This document shows, in pieces, positions 1 to 8,940 of a stretch of DNA of 64,000 nt. The position numbers were made by a program, and so were the translations under genes. The DNA is from Thalassoroseus pseudoceratinae (lineage in GTDB: Bacteria > Planctomycetota > Planctomycetia > Planctomycetales > Planctomycetaceae), in the NCBI RefSeq assembly GCF_011634775.1, contig NZ_JAALXT010000007.1:248001-312000 (forward strand), written 5' to 3'. The notes under the pieces are model-generated. The model did not search any database. It saw only the letters and a program-made list of their open reading frames with translations, and was not told the origin of the DNA. Positions within the stretch are counted from its first letter, which is position 1. Each line of letters starts with the position of its first letter.

Positions 1-1211
1 AGTTGTTCATAACGGTTTAACGAGGTGTCCTTCAGGTACGCTCGGACTTCGTGCACACTGGGCGTGCGTCCGACGAGATCAAGATACACCCGCCGCAACA
101 TTTCCTCATCGGTGGCCGACGCGACCGGCTGAACATTTTGAGCATCCCAAAGTTTCACCATTTGGGTGTTCACACGAGTCACGACGTGTTCGGTCGACTC
201 CGTTCGTGACGGAACCGCGTCCCATTTTGCGGGGTCGGTTTGGCTCCAGTCGATGGAAGCCAACACGTCCGGAACGGAATTCGACGGTATCGATGGACTC
301 GCCTTCGTCGTCTCCGTTTTTTTGATCCCGCTATTCGGATTCGTGCCGACGAGGATAGCAGCGTCATTCTGGGCAACAGCCACCGGTCGAACCTGATCGA
401 CATCAACCACCGGCAACTCGCGAGGAAATTCCCGATCTCGAATATCAGCAACCGGTTGCGACGAGTATGTCACACGGGAAGAAGGACCCGCGGACCGTGC
501 GGCACTCACTTGGTAGCGGGTTGGCAGATACGTATCGGAATCGAGTTCCAACCGCAGTTCCGAATTGGTGTCGTGCGGCGAATCGAATTCCACGTGCAAA
601 ACCAGAACGTCGTTCACTTCTTCGCAACGCTCGCTGACGATCTGCCGTCCCGACGCATTCGAGTCGATATCTCCCAGGAAGAAGCTGACGGCCAATTCCT
701 CGGTGGTGAGTTCGCTCTCCAAACGGGCCCGCTGAATCTGGCCTGTGCCACGTTGTCGGTACAAACGGACTTGATTTTGCACGTCCCAAACCTGTGTGGC
801 TTGCGGGGTGCGTTCACCGAGTTCCCGGTCGGACAGCGACAGCCACCGCAGACCCTCGGCGGTTTCGATTTCCACAACTCCTCTGTCGGCAAGGGCTTCC
901 AACATTTTCGCCCAGGCCGATGGCGTGGAACCGCTGAGCGTGAGCAGACCGACCACCACCACGATTGCCGCCGCCGTCGCCAGCGGTGCGATTCGCAACC
1001 ACGTGCGACGCGATGCGAATCGCTCCCGCAGTTGACTCATCCGGCTATCCACCAATCGTGGAGACTCGCCCCACTCGGCTTTCACGGTTTGATCAATCCG
1101 TTTGAGCAAACTCTGCGGAACCGGCGGAGCCGAGTACGAATCGCCCAGCAACTGTTCCAATTCCGGATCAGCCAATTCGGCGGCATCGAATTTTGAGGGG
1201 TCGTATGACAT
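1..1211 (-). CDS. Membrane-anchored anti-sigma-like protein with C-terminal DUF1549 (partial)
   Basis: The reading frame opens at ATG 1211 (begins MSYDPSKFDAAELADPELEQ) and runs off the left edge without a stop, so the protein exceeds 403 residues. Seen: a charged cytoplasmic head of about 60 residues, one hydrophobic segment near residues 63-84 (IAPLATAAAIVVVVGLLTLSG), a secreted middle region, and at the window edge the motif RRVYLDLVGRTPSVHEVRAY. That motif matches the start of the planctomycete DUF1549 (PSCyt2) domain. The head-TM-periplasm layout and the position 145 bp after an ECF sigma factor suggest an anti-sigma or sigma-responsive role, but no zinc-finger HxxxCxxC anti-sigma motif is present. 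Full-length relatives usually carry DUF1549 followed by DUF1553; that part lies outside the window. Confidence 0.75.
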   Translation of the reverse strand, partial: MSYDPSKFDAAELADPELEQLLGDSYSAPPVPQSLLKRIDQTVKAEWGESPRLVDSRMSQLRERFASRRTWLRIAPLATAAAIVVVVGLLTLSGSTPSAWAKMLEALADRGVVEIETAEGLRWLSLSDRELGERTPQATQVWDVQNQVRLYRQRGTGQIQRARLESELTTEELAVSFFLGDIDSNASGRQIVSERCEEVNDVLVLHVEFDSPHDTNSELRLELDSDTYLPTRYQVSAARSAGPSSRVTYSSQPVADIRDREFPRELPVVDVDQVRPVAVAQNDAAILVGTNPNSGIKKTETTKASPSIPSNSVPDVLASIDWSQTDPAKWDAVPSRTESTEHVVTRVNTQMVKLWDAQNVQPVASATDEEMLRRVYLDLVGRTPSVHEVRAYLKDTSLNRYEQ

Positions 1212-1356
1212 GACCGTCTGACTGTGAAAAGAATGAGTAGTGTTAGTTTTGACCCGGCTTGTTTGTCGGTGTCTTCCGACACGCGGTTCAGATTCTTCTT
1301 TCAACAGGTCGTTCTTCGAGCATCGGTGGCAATGAGGCGGCGTGTTGGCACGTGAC

Positions 1357-2004
1357 CTACGTCACTTCTTTCATGGACTCGGTTTGCTCTTGCCCCGACA
1401 CCTGGGTTCGGTCCGACGAACTATGTCCGTCGCGGGATCGGAGACGACTGGTTTCGTCGTCTTCGTCTTGGGGTTTCAATTTGGCCCGAAGTTCACGACG
1501 AGCCCGAAACAAAATGGACTCGGCGGCTTTTTCCGTCACGTCCAATCGCTGTGCGATCTCGCGGACACTGAGCTTTTCGATGTATTTCCACTCCATCGCC
1601 AACCGATGCTGCTCGGGCAGGTCGTCCATGGCCCGGCGGACTTCCATACGTTTCTCGACCAAAACTTCCTGAGCAACGGCATCGTCTTCCTCCACATGCG
1701 TTCCAGTTTGGCGAGCTTCCTCGATCAAATGTTGAACGCGAGCGGCAGCCCGAAAGTGATCGTTCACCTTGTTCGTCGCCACCGTCCGCAACCAAGCCGA
1801 CGGACTGTGAATTTCCGTCCCCTTGGCGGCAGCCCTCATGATTGCGAGCACGGACTCACTGACAATATCTTCCGCGAGGTGACGATCCCCGTGCACCCGG
1901 AAAAAGACGAATCGCCAGACAGTGGGTACGTAGGTTTCCGTCAGATGATGGATTGCCGCCGGATCGCGTCGACGGAGCGCTGCGACGAATTCGGTATCGT
2001 TCAA
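1357..2004 (-). CDS. ECF-type RNA polymerase sigma factor
   Basis: A 215-residue sigma-70 family ECF factor. Region 2 is at about residues 10-75 (ETYVPTVWRFVFFRVHGDRHLAEDIVSE, core helix YVPTVWRFVFFRV and the acidic HLAEDIV segment). Region 4 is at about 120-175 (LPEQHRLAMEWKYIEKLSVREIAQRL followed by the recognition helix TEKAAESILFRARREL). The tail is polar, Ser/Asp/Glu-rich and about 40 residues long. It should recruit RNA polymerase to stress or envelope-responsive promoters. It sits directly upstream, on the same strand, of the membrane-anchored anti-sigma-like protein, so the two probably form one regulatory unit. The divergent DUF1583 genes across the intergenic region are plausible but unproven targets. 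Confidence 0.9.
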   Translation of the reverse strand: MNDTEFVAALRRRDPAAIHHLTETYVPTVWRFVFFRVHGDRHLAEDIVSESVLAIMRAAAKGTEIHSPSAWLRTVATNKVNDHFRAAARVQHLIEEARQTGTHVEEDDAVAQEVLVEKRMEVRRAMDDLPEQHRLAMEWKYIEKLSVREIAQRLDVTEKAAESILFRARRELRAKLKPQDEDDETSRLRSRDGHSSSDRTQVSGQEQTESMKEVT

Positions 2005-2254
2005 AACCGGCCTCGTTTCTGTTCAGGTTGGCTGGCGTAAATCAAGTCGCAGGGGTAACACGGAACACGCATTCCATTCCGCAACTTTTTTGTAACAACC
2101 TGCCAACATCGAACATAAACCGTTGATAATTAATGATTTAAAATGTTTGAATATTCTGAAACCCGACCGCAAATGAACCAATTTCCACATTTTTGAAAAT
2201 TGTTCACATGAAAACACCGCTTCCGTGCGTCAATGAGTGGGGAAATTCAGGAAC
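2005..2254. promoter_or_regulatory. Divergent intergenic region between ECF sigma gene and DUF1583 array
   Basis: About 250 bp separate the divergent sigma gene and the first giant DUF1583 gene. The centre (about 2108-2165) is much more AT-rich than the surroundings, with runs such as TTGATAATTAATGATTTAAA. This fits a region holding promoters for both directions. I could not assign a -35/-10 pair with confidence, and no coding sequence is evident. Confidence 0.4.
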
Positions 2255-5200
2255 ATGATCATTGCTATGCGAACAAAAGTCGACCACACTATTTTCTACC
2301 AACTTCGGCTGACGGTCTCCATCGTGGTGTGGGGAGGGATTCTGTTCGCAAACACGGGCTTGGCGGCGGACCGGAGCGATTTGGCGGTTCGGGCGGAGCT
2401 TTTCGGCGACGAGAATCTTGACAACAGTTGGGAGCTTCAACGACGAACGGCGAAGATGTCGCCAGTCGAGCGGTATCCGCTGCTGCGAGATGCCGTCTTC
2501 CCACCTGAGCGGTCGGTAATTCGCGTGCAGATCGACTTCGCCCCCACCGATCAGCCGGAAACCGGGCCCACCGTCGTGACTCCGGAAGAATCTCTCCATT
2601 TGCGGCTCGATCGGCAGTTGATCGCCCCGGTCCGGGAACTCGTCGCATGTGCGCAGGTGCTGAATCGGTTGGATGAACTGGAAGCGTTGGTCGCCACGCG
2701 TCGGAAAGCTGATCCGTCTCAGGTGAAAGAAGCCCTGACCGTAGAAATTCTGATCGCCATCGCCCGACAGGAGTTTGAACGAACGCGGGATTTGTTGGTC
2801 ACGTTCTACAACGAAGTTTCCACCACTCCCGTGATGCATGCCGAACGCGGTCCGGAAACCGTAGTGCTATGGTCCGCCGCGCGAATGCCGGAATTGCGTC
2901 AGAACATTGCTGACTTGGTATTCCAGGTTTACGAGCAAGCTCGAAATGGACAAGGTCCCCGCAGTGAGCGTTGGCATCGGCAAGTTTATGCGATGAAGTA
3001 CCTGCTTCAGTGGGATCTGCAGGATGAAACAACGATCGCGGCGGCGAATCCACCGGGCGAGAACCCGCTCGATGCCTGGATTCCCGTGTCTCGTGCCATC
3101 GCCGGGAATGTTGCCAAAGGGTTTCCGCATGCGAATTGGATTCGTCGTCCCGGTTTGGTCGCCCACGTCGGCGGACATGACCGCGATTACCTCTGCTACC
3201 GCACGCCCTTGCTCGGCGACTTCGTCGTGGAAGCCGACATCAGCGCGTTCAACTACCGCGATACTCGACTCGGATACGGCGGAACCTGGGCGGGACCGGG
3301 GTACGATCACACCAGCATTCTCAATGGGCATTTCGATGACGATCGCCCCAGCATGACTCTCAAGCCGCGTCTCGACGAAATCAGCGAACCGATGCGGGTC
3401 CGCTTGGTCGTGCGAAACGGCGAGCGAATCACGGAAGTCAACGGTCGTGAAGTGTTTCGAGCCGACGTTTCCCAGAGTAATCCTTGGGTAACGATCATGG
3501 GGTATTGGTACACCCATGGTTGGGTCAAGAATTTGCGAATTCTCGGCGATCCCGTCATTCCCGAGGAAATCGAACTCCTCAGCGATGATCGACTGCTCGG
3601 CTGGCTATCGTATTACGATGAATCCATTGGCCAAAGTGACAGCGATTGGCGGTTGGTCGATGCGAGCAAATTCGGTGACGCCACCGCCAACGGTAAGATT
3701 CTGCAAGGCGATTGTGATCCCGAGAACCGGGGTTCCTTTCAAGAGAGTTTGCTGCGGTATCATCGGCCGATGATCGAGGACGGCACGATTTCGTATGAGT
3801 TTTTCTACGAAGCCGATCGGTTCGCCATCCATCCGGCACTTGATCGGACGGCCTTCCTGATTCATCCCGAAGGCGTGTCGCTGCATACGATCGGTGATTG
3901 GCCCTACGACCGCACCGGTCTCGATCCGGCAAACGCCACGTTGGTCAACAGCATCGAAAATGTGAGCGGTACACTGCCATTGAAACCCAGAGCGTGGAAC
4001 CGGTTAGAGTTCACAACCGTCGGCCAAGTGGTTTCCATTCGACTCAATGGAACACCGATTTTCAAACACACGTTGAGCGAATCCAACCGACGAAAATTCG
4101 GGCTGTTCCACTACGCCGACCAAACCGAAGCCCGCGTGCGGAACATTCGTTGGCGAGGCGATTGGCCCCAAGAAATTCCCGCACCTACTGAACAGCAATT
4201 GGCTAACGATCACGTTGAAAAACTTCTCGCCAAACTCGATCTGCCGAAGACCTTTCGACACGATTTTGCAAATGGTCTGCCGGTTGAACGATTCTTGATG
4301 AAGGGCGAAGGTTGGCAGAAAAACTCGATGCAGCTCGACGACGGACTTCAACTCGTTCGCCCCGGACTTAACTCGTACGTGCGGTACGAGATTATCCCGC
4401 ATCTGCAATTGAGCGGTGATTTCGACATCGTCGCGGAGTTCGAGGGGTTCGATGCGTCCATTACCGAAGGTGGCGACGGCAACATTCAGTTGTTCGTTGG
4501 GTTCGAGGACCTCAGCGAATGCCGGTTCTATCGCAAGTTTTCACGGTTCGAGAAGAAAGAACTCGGCCAGCAAATCATTCAAGCGGCTTACTTCTATCTT
4601 AGAAACGGCGAACGCCAATACGCATTCCCCAAGAAAACTAGTGACGCAACCAACGCCGGCAAACTTCGGTTCGTTCGCATCGGGGATCGCATGCACTATC
4701 TGTTCGCGGCAGAGAACTCCGAAAATTATCGTCTGTTGTACACCGAAACCGTACCGACCGCATCCACACGCCCATCCGATTTTCGCTTGATCTTGGAGAC
4801 CACGAAACCCGGGCAAGCTCAGGTGGTTTGGAAGTCGTTAACGGTGCGAGCCGAGGAACTAACCGGAGCGGCGTTGCATTCGGTGCCAAGCATCCAGGAA
4901 CTCGACGAGCACCGGAAAACTTTGCAAGACAAACACACACTCGACCTAAGCGATGCTGAAACTGTCCGCCGGATTCCGCGTTGGGGTTCGCCGGGACGGT
5001 ATGAAGTCGGTGACGACGGTTTGACGATCACGCAACCCGGTTTCGCAAGTTGGCGTGGCTCGGGTTTGAGTCTGCCGTTCGTCGTGTCCGGAGACTTCGA
5101 CTACACCGTCGAACTGGATGTGCAAAAGATCGAAGCGGCCCGACCGGGTGGTGAATGCACGGCGTATTTGGAAGTTGTGCTGTCCGATCCCGAAGCAACG

Positions 5201-5566
5201 CTCATTCAATCGAAATTCGCGATCTCCAGTACGGGATACAAAGCGGGCGAACTTCAAGTTCGACATCCCAAAGGCAACGAACACGAGTACCAAGAACTCG
5301 CCAGCGTCCCATTCGAGCAGGTGCATCAATTGCGAATCGTCCGCCGCGGTATGATTGCGTATTTCCTCTTCCAAGAAACCGTCGAAAGTCAGCCGGTGTT
5401 GTTGGGGTTGCTTGAAGTTCCTCCGCATCCGGTGAAACTGGGTAATCTCCGCACCATCGTCCACACCGGAGGAGCGGATCGCGAAACCGTTGTGCTGTTG
5501 AAGTCCGCAACGATCGCCGCCGATCGGTTGGAGAGCCCCGTTGTTCCAGTCCAAGGGAATCGTTGA
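2255..5566 (+). CDS. Giant secreted DUF1581/DUF1583 protein, paralogue 1
   Basis: About 1103 residues. Start choice is uncertain: GTG 2237, ATG 2255 and ATG 2267 are in frame, and the signal peptide is best explained from MRTKVDHTIFYQL onward (hydrophobic VSIVVWGGILFANTGLAA, then DRSD). Parts in order: a helical region with a 'MSPVERYPLLRDAVFPPERS' segment; a first beta-sandwich-like block at about 300-400 (GGHDRDYLCYRTPLLGDFVV); the DUF1583 core at about 500-645 starting RYHRPMIEDGTISYEFFYE and ending ARVRNIRWRGDWP; then two further concanavalin/LamG-like blocks. Function is unknown; the fold suggests carbohydrate or surface binding outside the cytoplasm. First of four tandem paralogues. Confidence 0.85.
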   Translation: MIIAMRTKVDHTIFYQLRLTVSIVVWGGILFANTGLAADRSDLAVRAELFGDENLDNSWELQRRTAKMSPVERYPLLRDAVFPPERSVIRVQIDFAPTDQPETGPTVVTPEESLHLRLDRQLIAPVRELVACAQVLNRLDELEALVATRRKADPSQVKEALTVEILIAIARQEFERTRDLLVTFYNEVSTTPVMHAERGPETVVLWSAARMPELRQNIADLVFQVYEQARNGQGPRSERWHRQVYAMKYLLQWDLQDETTIAAANPPGENPLDAWIPVSRAIAGNVAKGFPHANWIRRPGLVAHVGGHDRDYLCYRTPLLGDFVVEADISAFNYRDTRLGYGGTWAGPGYDHTSILNGHFDDDRPSMTLKPRLDEISEPMRVRLVVRNGERITEVNGREVFRADVSQSNPWVTIMGYWYTHGWVKNLRILGDPVIPEEIELLSDDRLLGWLSYYDESIGQSDSDWRLVDASKFGDATANGKILQGDCDPENRGSFQESLLRYHRPMIEDGTISYEFFYEADRFAIHPALDRTAFLIHPEGVSLHTIGDWPYDRTGLDPANATLVNSIENVSGTLPLKPRAWNRLEFTTVGQVVSIRLNGTPIFKHTLSESNRRKFGLFHYADQTEARVRNIRWRGDWPQEIPAPTEQQLANDHVEKLLAKLDLPKTFRHDFANGLPVERFLMKGEGWQKNSMQLDDGLQLVRPGLNSYVRYEIIPHLQLSGDFDIVAEFEGFDASITEGGDGNIQLFVGFEDLSECRFYRKFSRFEKKELGQQIIQAAYFYLRNGERQYAFPKKTSDATNAGKLRFVRIGDRMHYLFAAENSENYRLLYTETVPTASTRPSDFRLILETTKPGQAQVVWKSLTVRAEELTGAALHSVPSIQELDEHRKTLQDKHTLDLSDAETVRRIPRWGSPGRYEVGDDGLTITQPGFASWRGSGLSLPFVVSGDFDYTVELDVQKIEAARPGGECTAYLEVVLSDPEATLIQSKFAISSTGYKAGELQVRHPKGNEHEYQELASVPFEQVHQLRIVRRGMIAYFLFQETVESQPVLLGLLEVPPHPVKLGNLRTIVHTGGADRETVVLLKSATIAADRLESPVVPVQGNR

Positions 5567-5622
5567 AGCCTCGCAAGCTTTTCGATTTCGAATGTCCCAC
5601 ACATCGCGGGAGTTGAGATTTC

Positions 5623-8600
5623 ATGCTTCGAATTCTGCGTTCTATTGGCTTGGGGCTCGGGCTGTGCATCACTCCGCTGGCGTTTGCGGACGAACCGGAA
5701 AATGCGACACGCGCGGACACAAATGCCCTTCACACGTTGTTCGGTGAAGACGTGTTGGCCTCCAACGTGCAGCAGACGCAAGTCGAAGCCGCGGGTCGCT
5801 CGCCGCAGGAGCGGTTTGAATACCTCAAGAATTCCGTTCTGCCACCGGAACGTCCGCACGCTTTCCGTGTTATCGGTCGATTCCTGACCACGCACCCGGC
5901 CGACGAAATACAAACCTATCCGCATCGAGCCCGCAAGAGCTTGTGGAAACCGGCGTCCGCAGACGAGCCGATCCGCAACGATCATGGCGGTGTCATCGTT
6001 TCGCCGGTGTTGGATCTAATCGAAACCGCTCGCGAGTTGGATCGGTTAACGGAACTCGAAAACGCGATCAAATCACGATCCGCCGAAACCGCTGATGAAC
6101 ACCGCGATCGCTTGGCGTTGCTCTTTTTGACGGCTCTGGCTGGAAACGATATTCCGGCTGTCACCGCGGCGTTCGATGCCTTCATTCCCTACGCCGCGAT
6201 GGTGCCCGACGAACGCGGTGCCGACCGTTGGCCGGAAGTGCTCATCTTGCAGCAGGGGTTAGCGAACTCGGAAACCCGGCTGATGGTCGGGGAATGGGCG
6301 ATGAACGAATTCGTCAAGCTCTTCGAATATTCGCCCCAATTCGGTTTGGATGTGATGAATGATCACTTCCGATCCCTGACCGGACATTACGGTGGTCTGC
6401 GACACAACAAAACGGCTTCGCCGCTGCCGAATTGGACAGTCGACTCCTACCTCGATTCATCGACCCGCGGACATGGCAGACCGACCGCGTGTTGGCAACA
6501 ACGCGGACACGAATTGCACAAGATTTCCGGGCACGAGTCGGATTACTTGACGTACCGAATCCCGCTGCGAGGGAACTATCAAATCGAATGCGATTACACG
6601 ACCGGCTCGCGGAGCCACGGTGGGTTTGTCGTGGCGGGTCGGCGGTTGGAGATGTATTTCCACAATTCGCGGCTCAAACACGGGAATTACCGCAAGGACT
6701 ATGAAGTCACGAAGATCACGCCCAAAATGGCGAGCGGTCGTTGGGGACGGTTCCGAGCCGTGATCGACGATCGGCACTTGCAGGCGTTTTTCAACGGTCG
6801 GCTGGTTCACGAGGAAATTCTGCCGGTCGAACATAATCCTTGGTTCACGTTTCGTTCCTGGCGGCGTTCGCATCCCGTGATGAAAGACCTTCGCATTACC
6901 GGAACGCCAACGATTCCCGACCAAATCCTTCTCACCGCCGAAGCCGAAATGCCAGGTTGGGTGCCGTATTACGAACGCGGCTTCGGTGCGAACCAAGGGT
7001 TTTGGTCGGCGAAGACGGATGAGACCGGAACGGTCGTTGTGCAGGGGTATCCTCGTTTCGATGTTCGTGGCGAAGGCATGGAAAAGTGGCTGCGTTACCA
7101 CCGCCCGATGATCGAAGACGGCACGATCGAATACGAATTTTTCTATCAGAAAGACCTCGTCGGTGTGTATCCGGCTTTGGGGCGGTTAGCGTTTCTGTTG
7201 AAACCGGACGGCGTTCACACGCATTGGATCACCGATGGCCGTCACGAAACGACCGGACTCGATCCATTCAACGCCGACTTCAATCCCGAATTCCAACGCG
7301 GACCGAACGAGTTGCCACTTCACGAAGACGCTTGGAATCGGTTGCAACTTTCGATCGAAGGCCGGACGGTGCGGTTGACCTTAAACGGAGAGTTCATCTT
7401 CGAACGCCCCTTGGAAGCCACGAATCAACGGGTGTTCGGTTTGTTCCATTACGCGGATTTGACGGAGGCGCTTGTCAAGAATGTGGTGTGGCGAGGCGAT
7501 TGGCCCAAGACACTGCCAGAACAAGAACTCGCCGATCCGGTACTGGTGGAACTGGATCGCTCCGCCGAGGAACTGCCCGATGTCTGGCGGCATGATTTCA
7601 AGAATGGCATTCCGGCCGATTGGTTCGATAGCAACGGCGACTCCACCGCGATCAAACAAACTGAGACGGGAATCGCCACGTCACGTACCGGCAGCGATGG
7701 TTTCAAAGAGTTGCTCGCTTGCGTGGAATTCGCCGGCGACTTTGACGTGAGCATTCGGTTCGAGGATTTTTCGTCGATCCAGCCCGCCGGTGAGAAATCG
7801 TTCCGCAGCGGATTGGCGTTGAAAGTCATCACCGACACGGCCAGCGAGACATCCGCCACAGTTTACCGACGTCTCGATTGGGACGGCCACAAAGTCGCAT
7901 GTGCCCGAATCGAAAGAAAAGCCGACGGACGACTGCACTATCAGACCGATCGGGCCGACGAGTTTTGCTCATCCGGTCAATTGCGACTCGCCCGACGCGG
8001 AGACCAACTGTACTCGCTGTATGCCGAGGGTGATTCGCCGAACTTTCGCATCATCGATCAAGTCGAGTTCCCGACCGCTCCCGTTCGTGTGCGGGGGCTG
8101 AAGTTCCTGCTGCAAGCGGACAAGCCGCAGGTGAAAACAGACGCAACTTGGAATGAACTGACCATCCGAGCCGACCGAATTTACGGCGGACCGATCGAGA
8201 ACCAACGTGCCATCGCGGATCGACTCAACCAGCAACGGAACGACGCCACGGTTCGAGTCATCGATTTCACGTCATTGGCCCAAGCCAGTAATCAGGTCAC
8301 CATTCCAGGACTATCCGTGATGACCACGACCACCGCGGACGGAGACCGTTGGCAAGTCGAAGCCACCGGATTCCGACCTGGTGACCTCCCATACAAAACG
8401 ATTGCCCTGCCACGGGGAACGGTCGATGTGGATTTGGCTTTGGATATTCACGACATCGAAACCGGCCCCCAACCCGAAAATCGAACCGAAGTCGGTTTGG
8501 AACTCTATCTACCTGTCGCAAACTTTTCGCCGGATGACGTAGGCCCGTTCGATGAGATCCAAGGCCATCCGTACAAAATCACCTGGATGTTCCGCACGAA

Positions 8601-8940
8601 GGGGAACGGCCGGGTTTGGTTGATTTCGCGGGCTGTGTCTCGAAATCTCGTTGGGAAGCCGGTTTATTTGCCGATTCGATCGGTGCCCGTCGAGTCGCCT
8701 GATCACTTGCGATTCGTCATCGACCGTGGAACGTTGTACTTCCTGTACTCTGAAGCGGATTCCGAAGATTGGCATGTGCAGGCGGCATTGAAAATTCGCC
8801 GAGACGATTTCTCCTCGGGAACTGCCGCCGCCTATGCCTACGCAAACACATCGAAATGGGCGACCGACGTCACTTGGAAGACGTTGACAATCGCGACAAA
8901 CGACAACGAACCCACGCTAGAGGTCCGTGATGAACCCTAA
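5623..8940 (+). CDS. Giant secreted DUF1581/DUF1583 protein, paralogue 2
   Basis: 1105 residues with an N-terminal signal peptide (LRSIGLGLGLCITPLAFA, then DEPEN). It starts 56 bp after paralogue 1 with a purine-rich GGGAGTTGAGA upstream. The architecture repeats that of paralogue 1: a helical part with RSPQERFEYLKNSVLPPER; a GHESDYLTYRIPLRGNYQIE beta block; the DUF1583 core near residue 490 (RYHRPMIEDGTIEYEFFYQ ... LVKNVVWRGDWP); and two more beta-sandwich blocks (WRHDFKNGIPADWF; a third near residue 900). Length and order match paralogue 1, so this is an intact duplication with strongly diverged sequence. Biochemical role unknown. Confidence 0.85.
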   Translation: MLRILRSIGLGLGLCITPLAFADEPENATRADTNALHTLFGEDVLASNVQQTQVEAAGRSPQERFEYLKNSVLPPERPHAFRVIGRFLTTHPADEIQTYPHRARKSLWKPASADEPIRNDHGGVIVSPVLDLIETARELDRLTELENAIKSRSAETADEHRDRLALLFLTALAGNDIPAVTAAFDAFIPYAAMVPDERGADRWPEVLILQQGLANSETRLMVGEWAMNEFVKLFEYSPQFGLDVMNDHFRSLTGHYGGLRHNKTASPLPNWTVDSYLDSSTRGHGRPTACWQQRGHELHKISGHESDYLTYRIPLRGNYQIECDYTTGSRSHGGFVVAGRRLEMYFHNSRLKHGNYRKDYEVTKITPKMASGRWGRFRAVIDDRHLQAFFNGRLVHEEILPVEHNPWFTFRSWRRSHPVMKDLRITGTPTIPDQILLTAEAEMPGWVPYYERGFGANQGFWSAKTDETGTVVVQGYPRFDVRGEGMEKWLRYHRPMIEDGTIEYEFFYQKDLVGVYPALGRLAFLLKPDGVHTHWITDGRHETTGLDPFNADFNPEFQRGPNELPLHEDAWNRLQLSIEGRTVRLTLNGEFIFERPLEATNQRVFGLFHYADLTEALVKNVVWRGDWPKTLPEQELADPVLVELDRSAEELPDVWRHDFKNGIPADWFDSNGDSTAIKQTETGIATSRTGSDGFKELLACVEFAGDFDVSIRFEDFSSIQPAGEKSFRSGLALKVITDTASETSATVYRRLDWDGHKVACARIERKADGRLHYQTDRADEFCSSGQLRLARRGDQLYSLYAEGDSPNFRIIDQVEFPTAPVRVRGLKFLLQADKPQVKTDATWNELTIRADRIYGGPIENQRAIADRLNQQRNDATVRVIDFTSLAQASNQVTIPGLSVMTTTTADGDRWQVEATGFRPGDLPYKTIALPRGTVDVDLALDIHDIETGPQPENRTEVGLELYLPVANFSPDDVGPFDEIQGHPYKITWMFRTKGNGRVWLISRAVSRNLVGKPVYLPIRSVPVESPDHLRFVIDRGTLYFLYSEADSEDWHVQAALKIRRDDFSSGTAAAYAYANTSKWATDVTWKTLTIATNDNEPTLEVRDEP

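Noticed and set aside
2233-2421. Short 62-residue frame overlapping the start of DUF1583 paralogue 1
   Set aside because: It runs in another frame inside a well supported gene and has no recognisable features.
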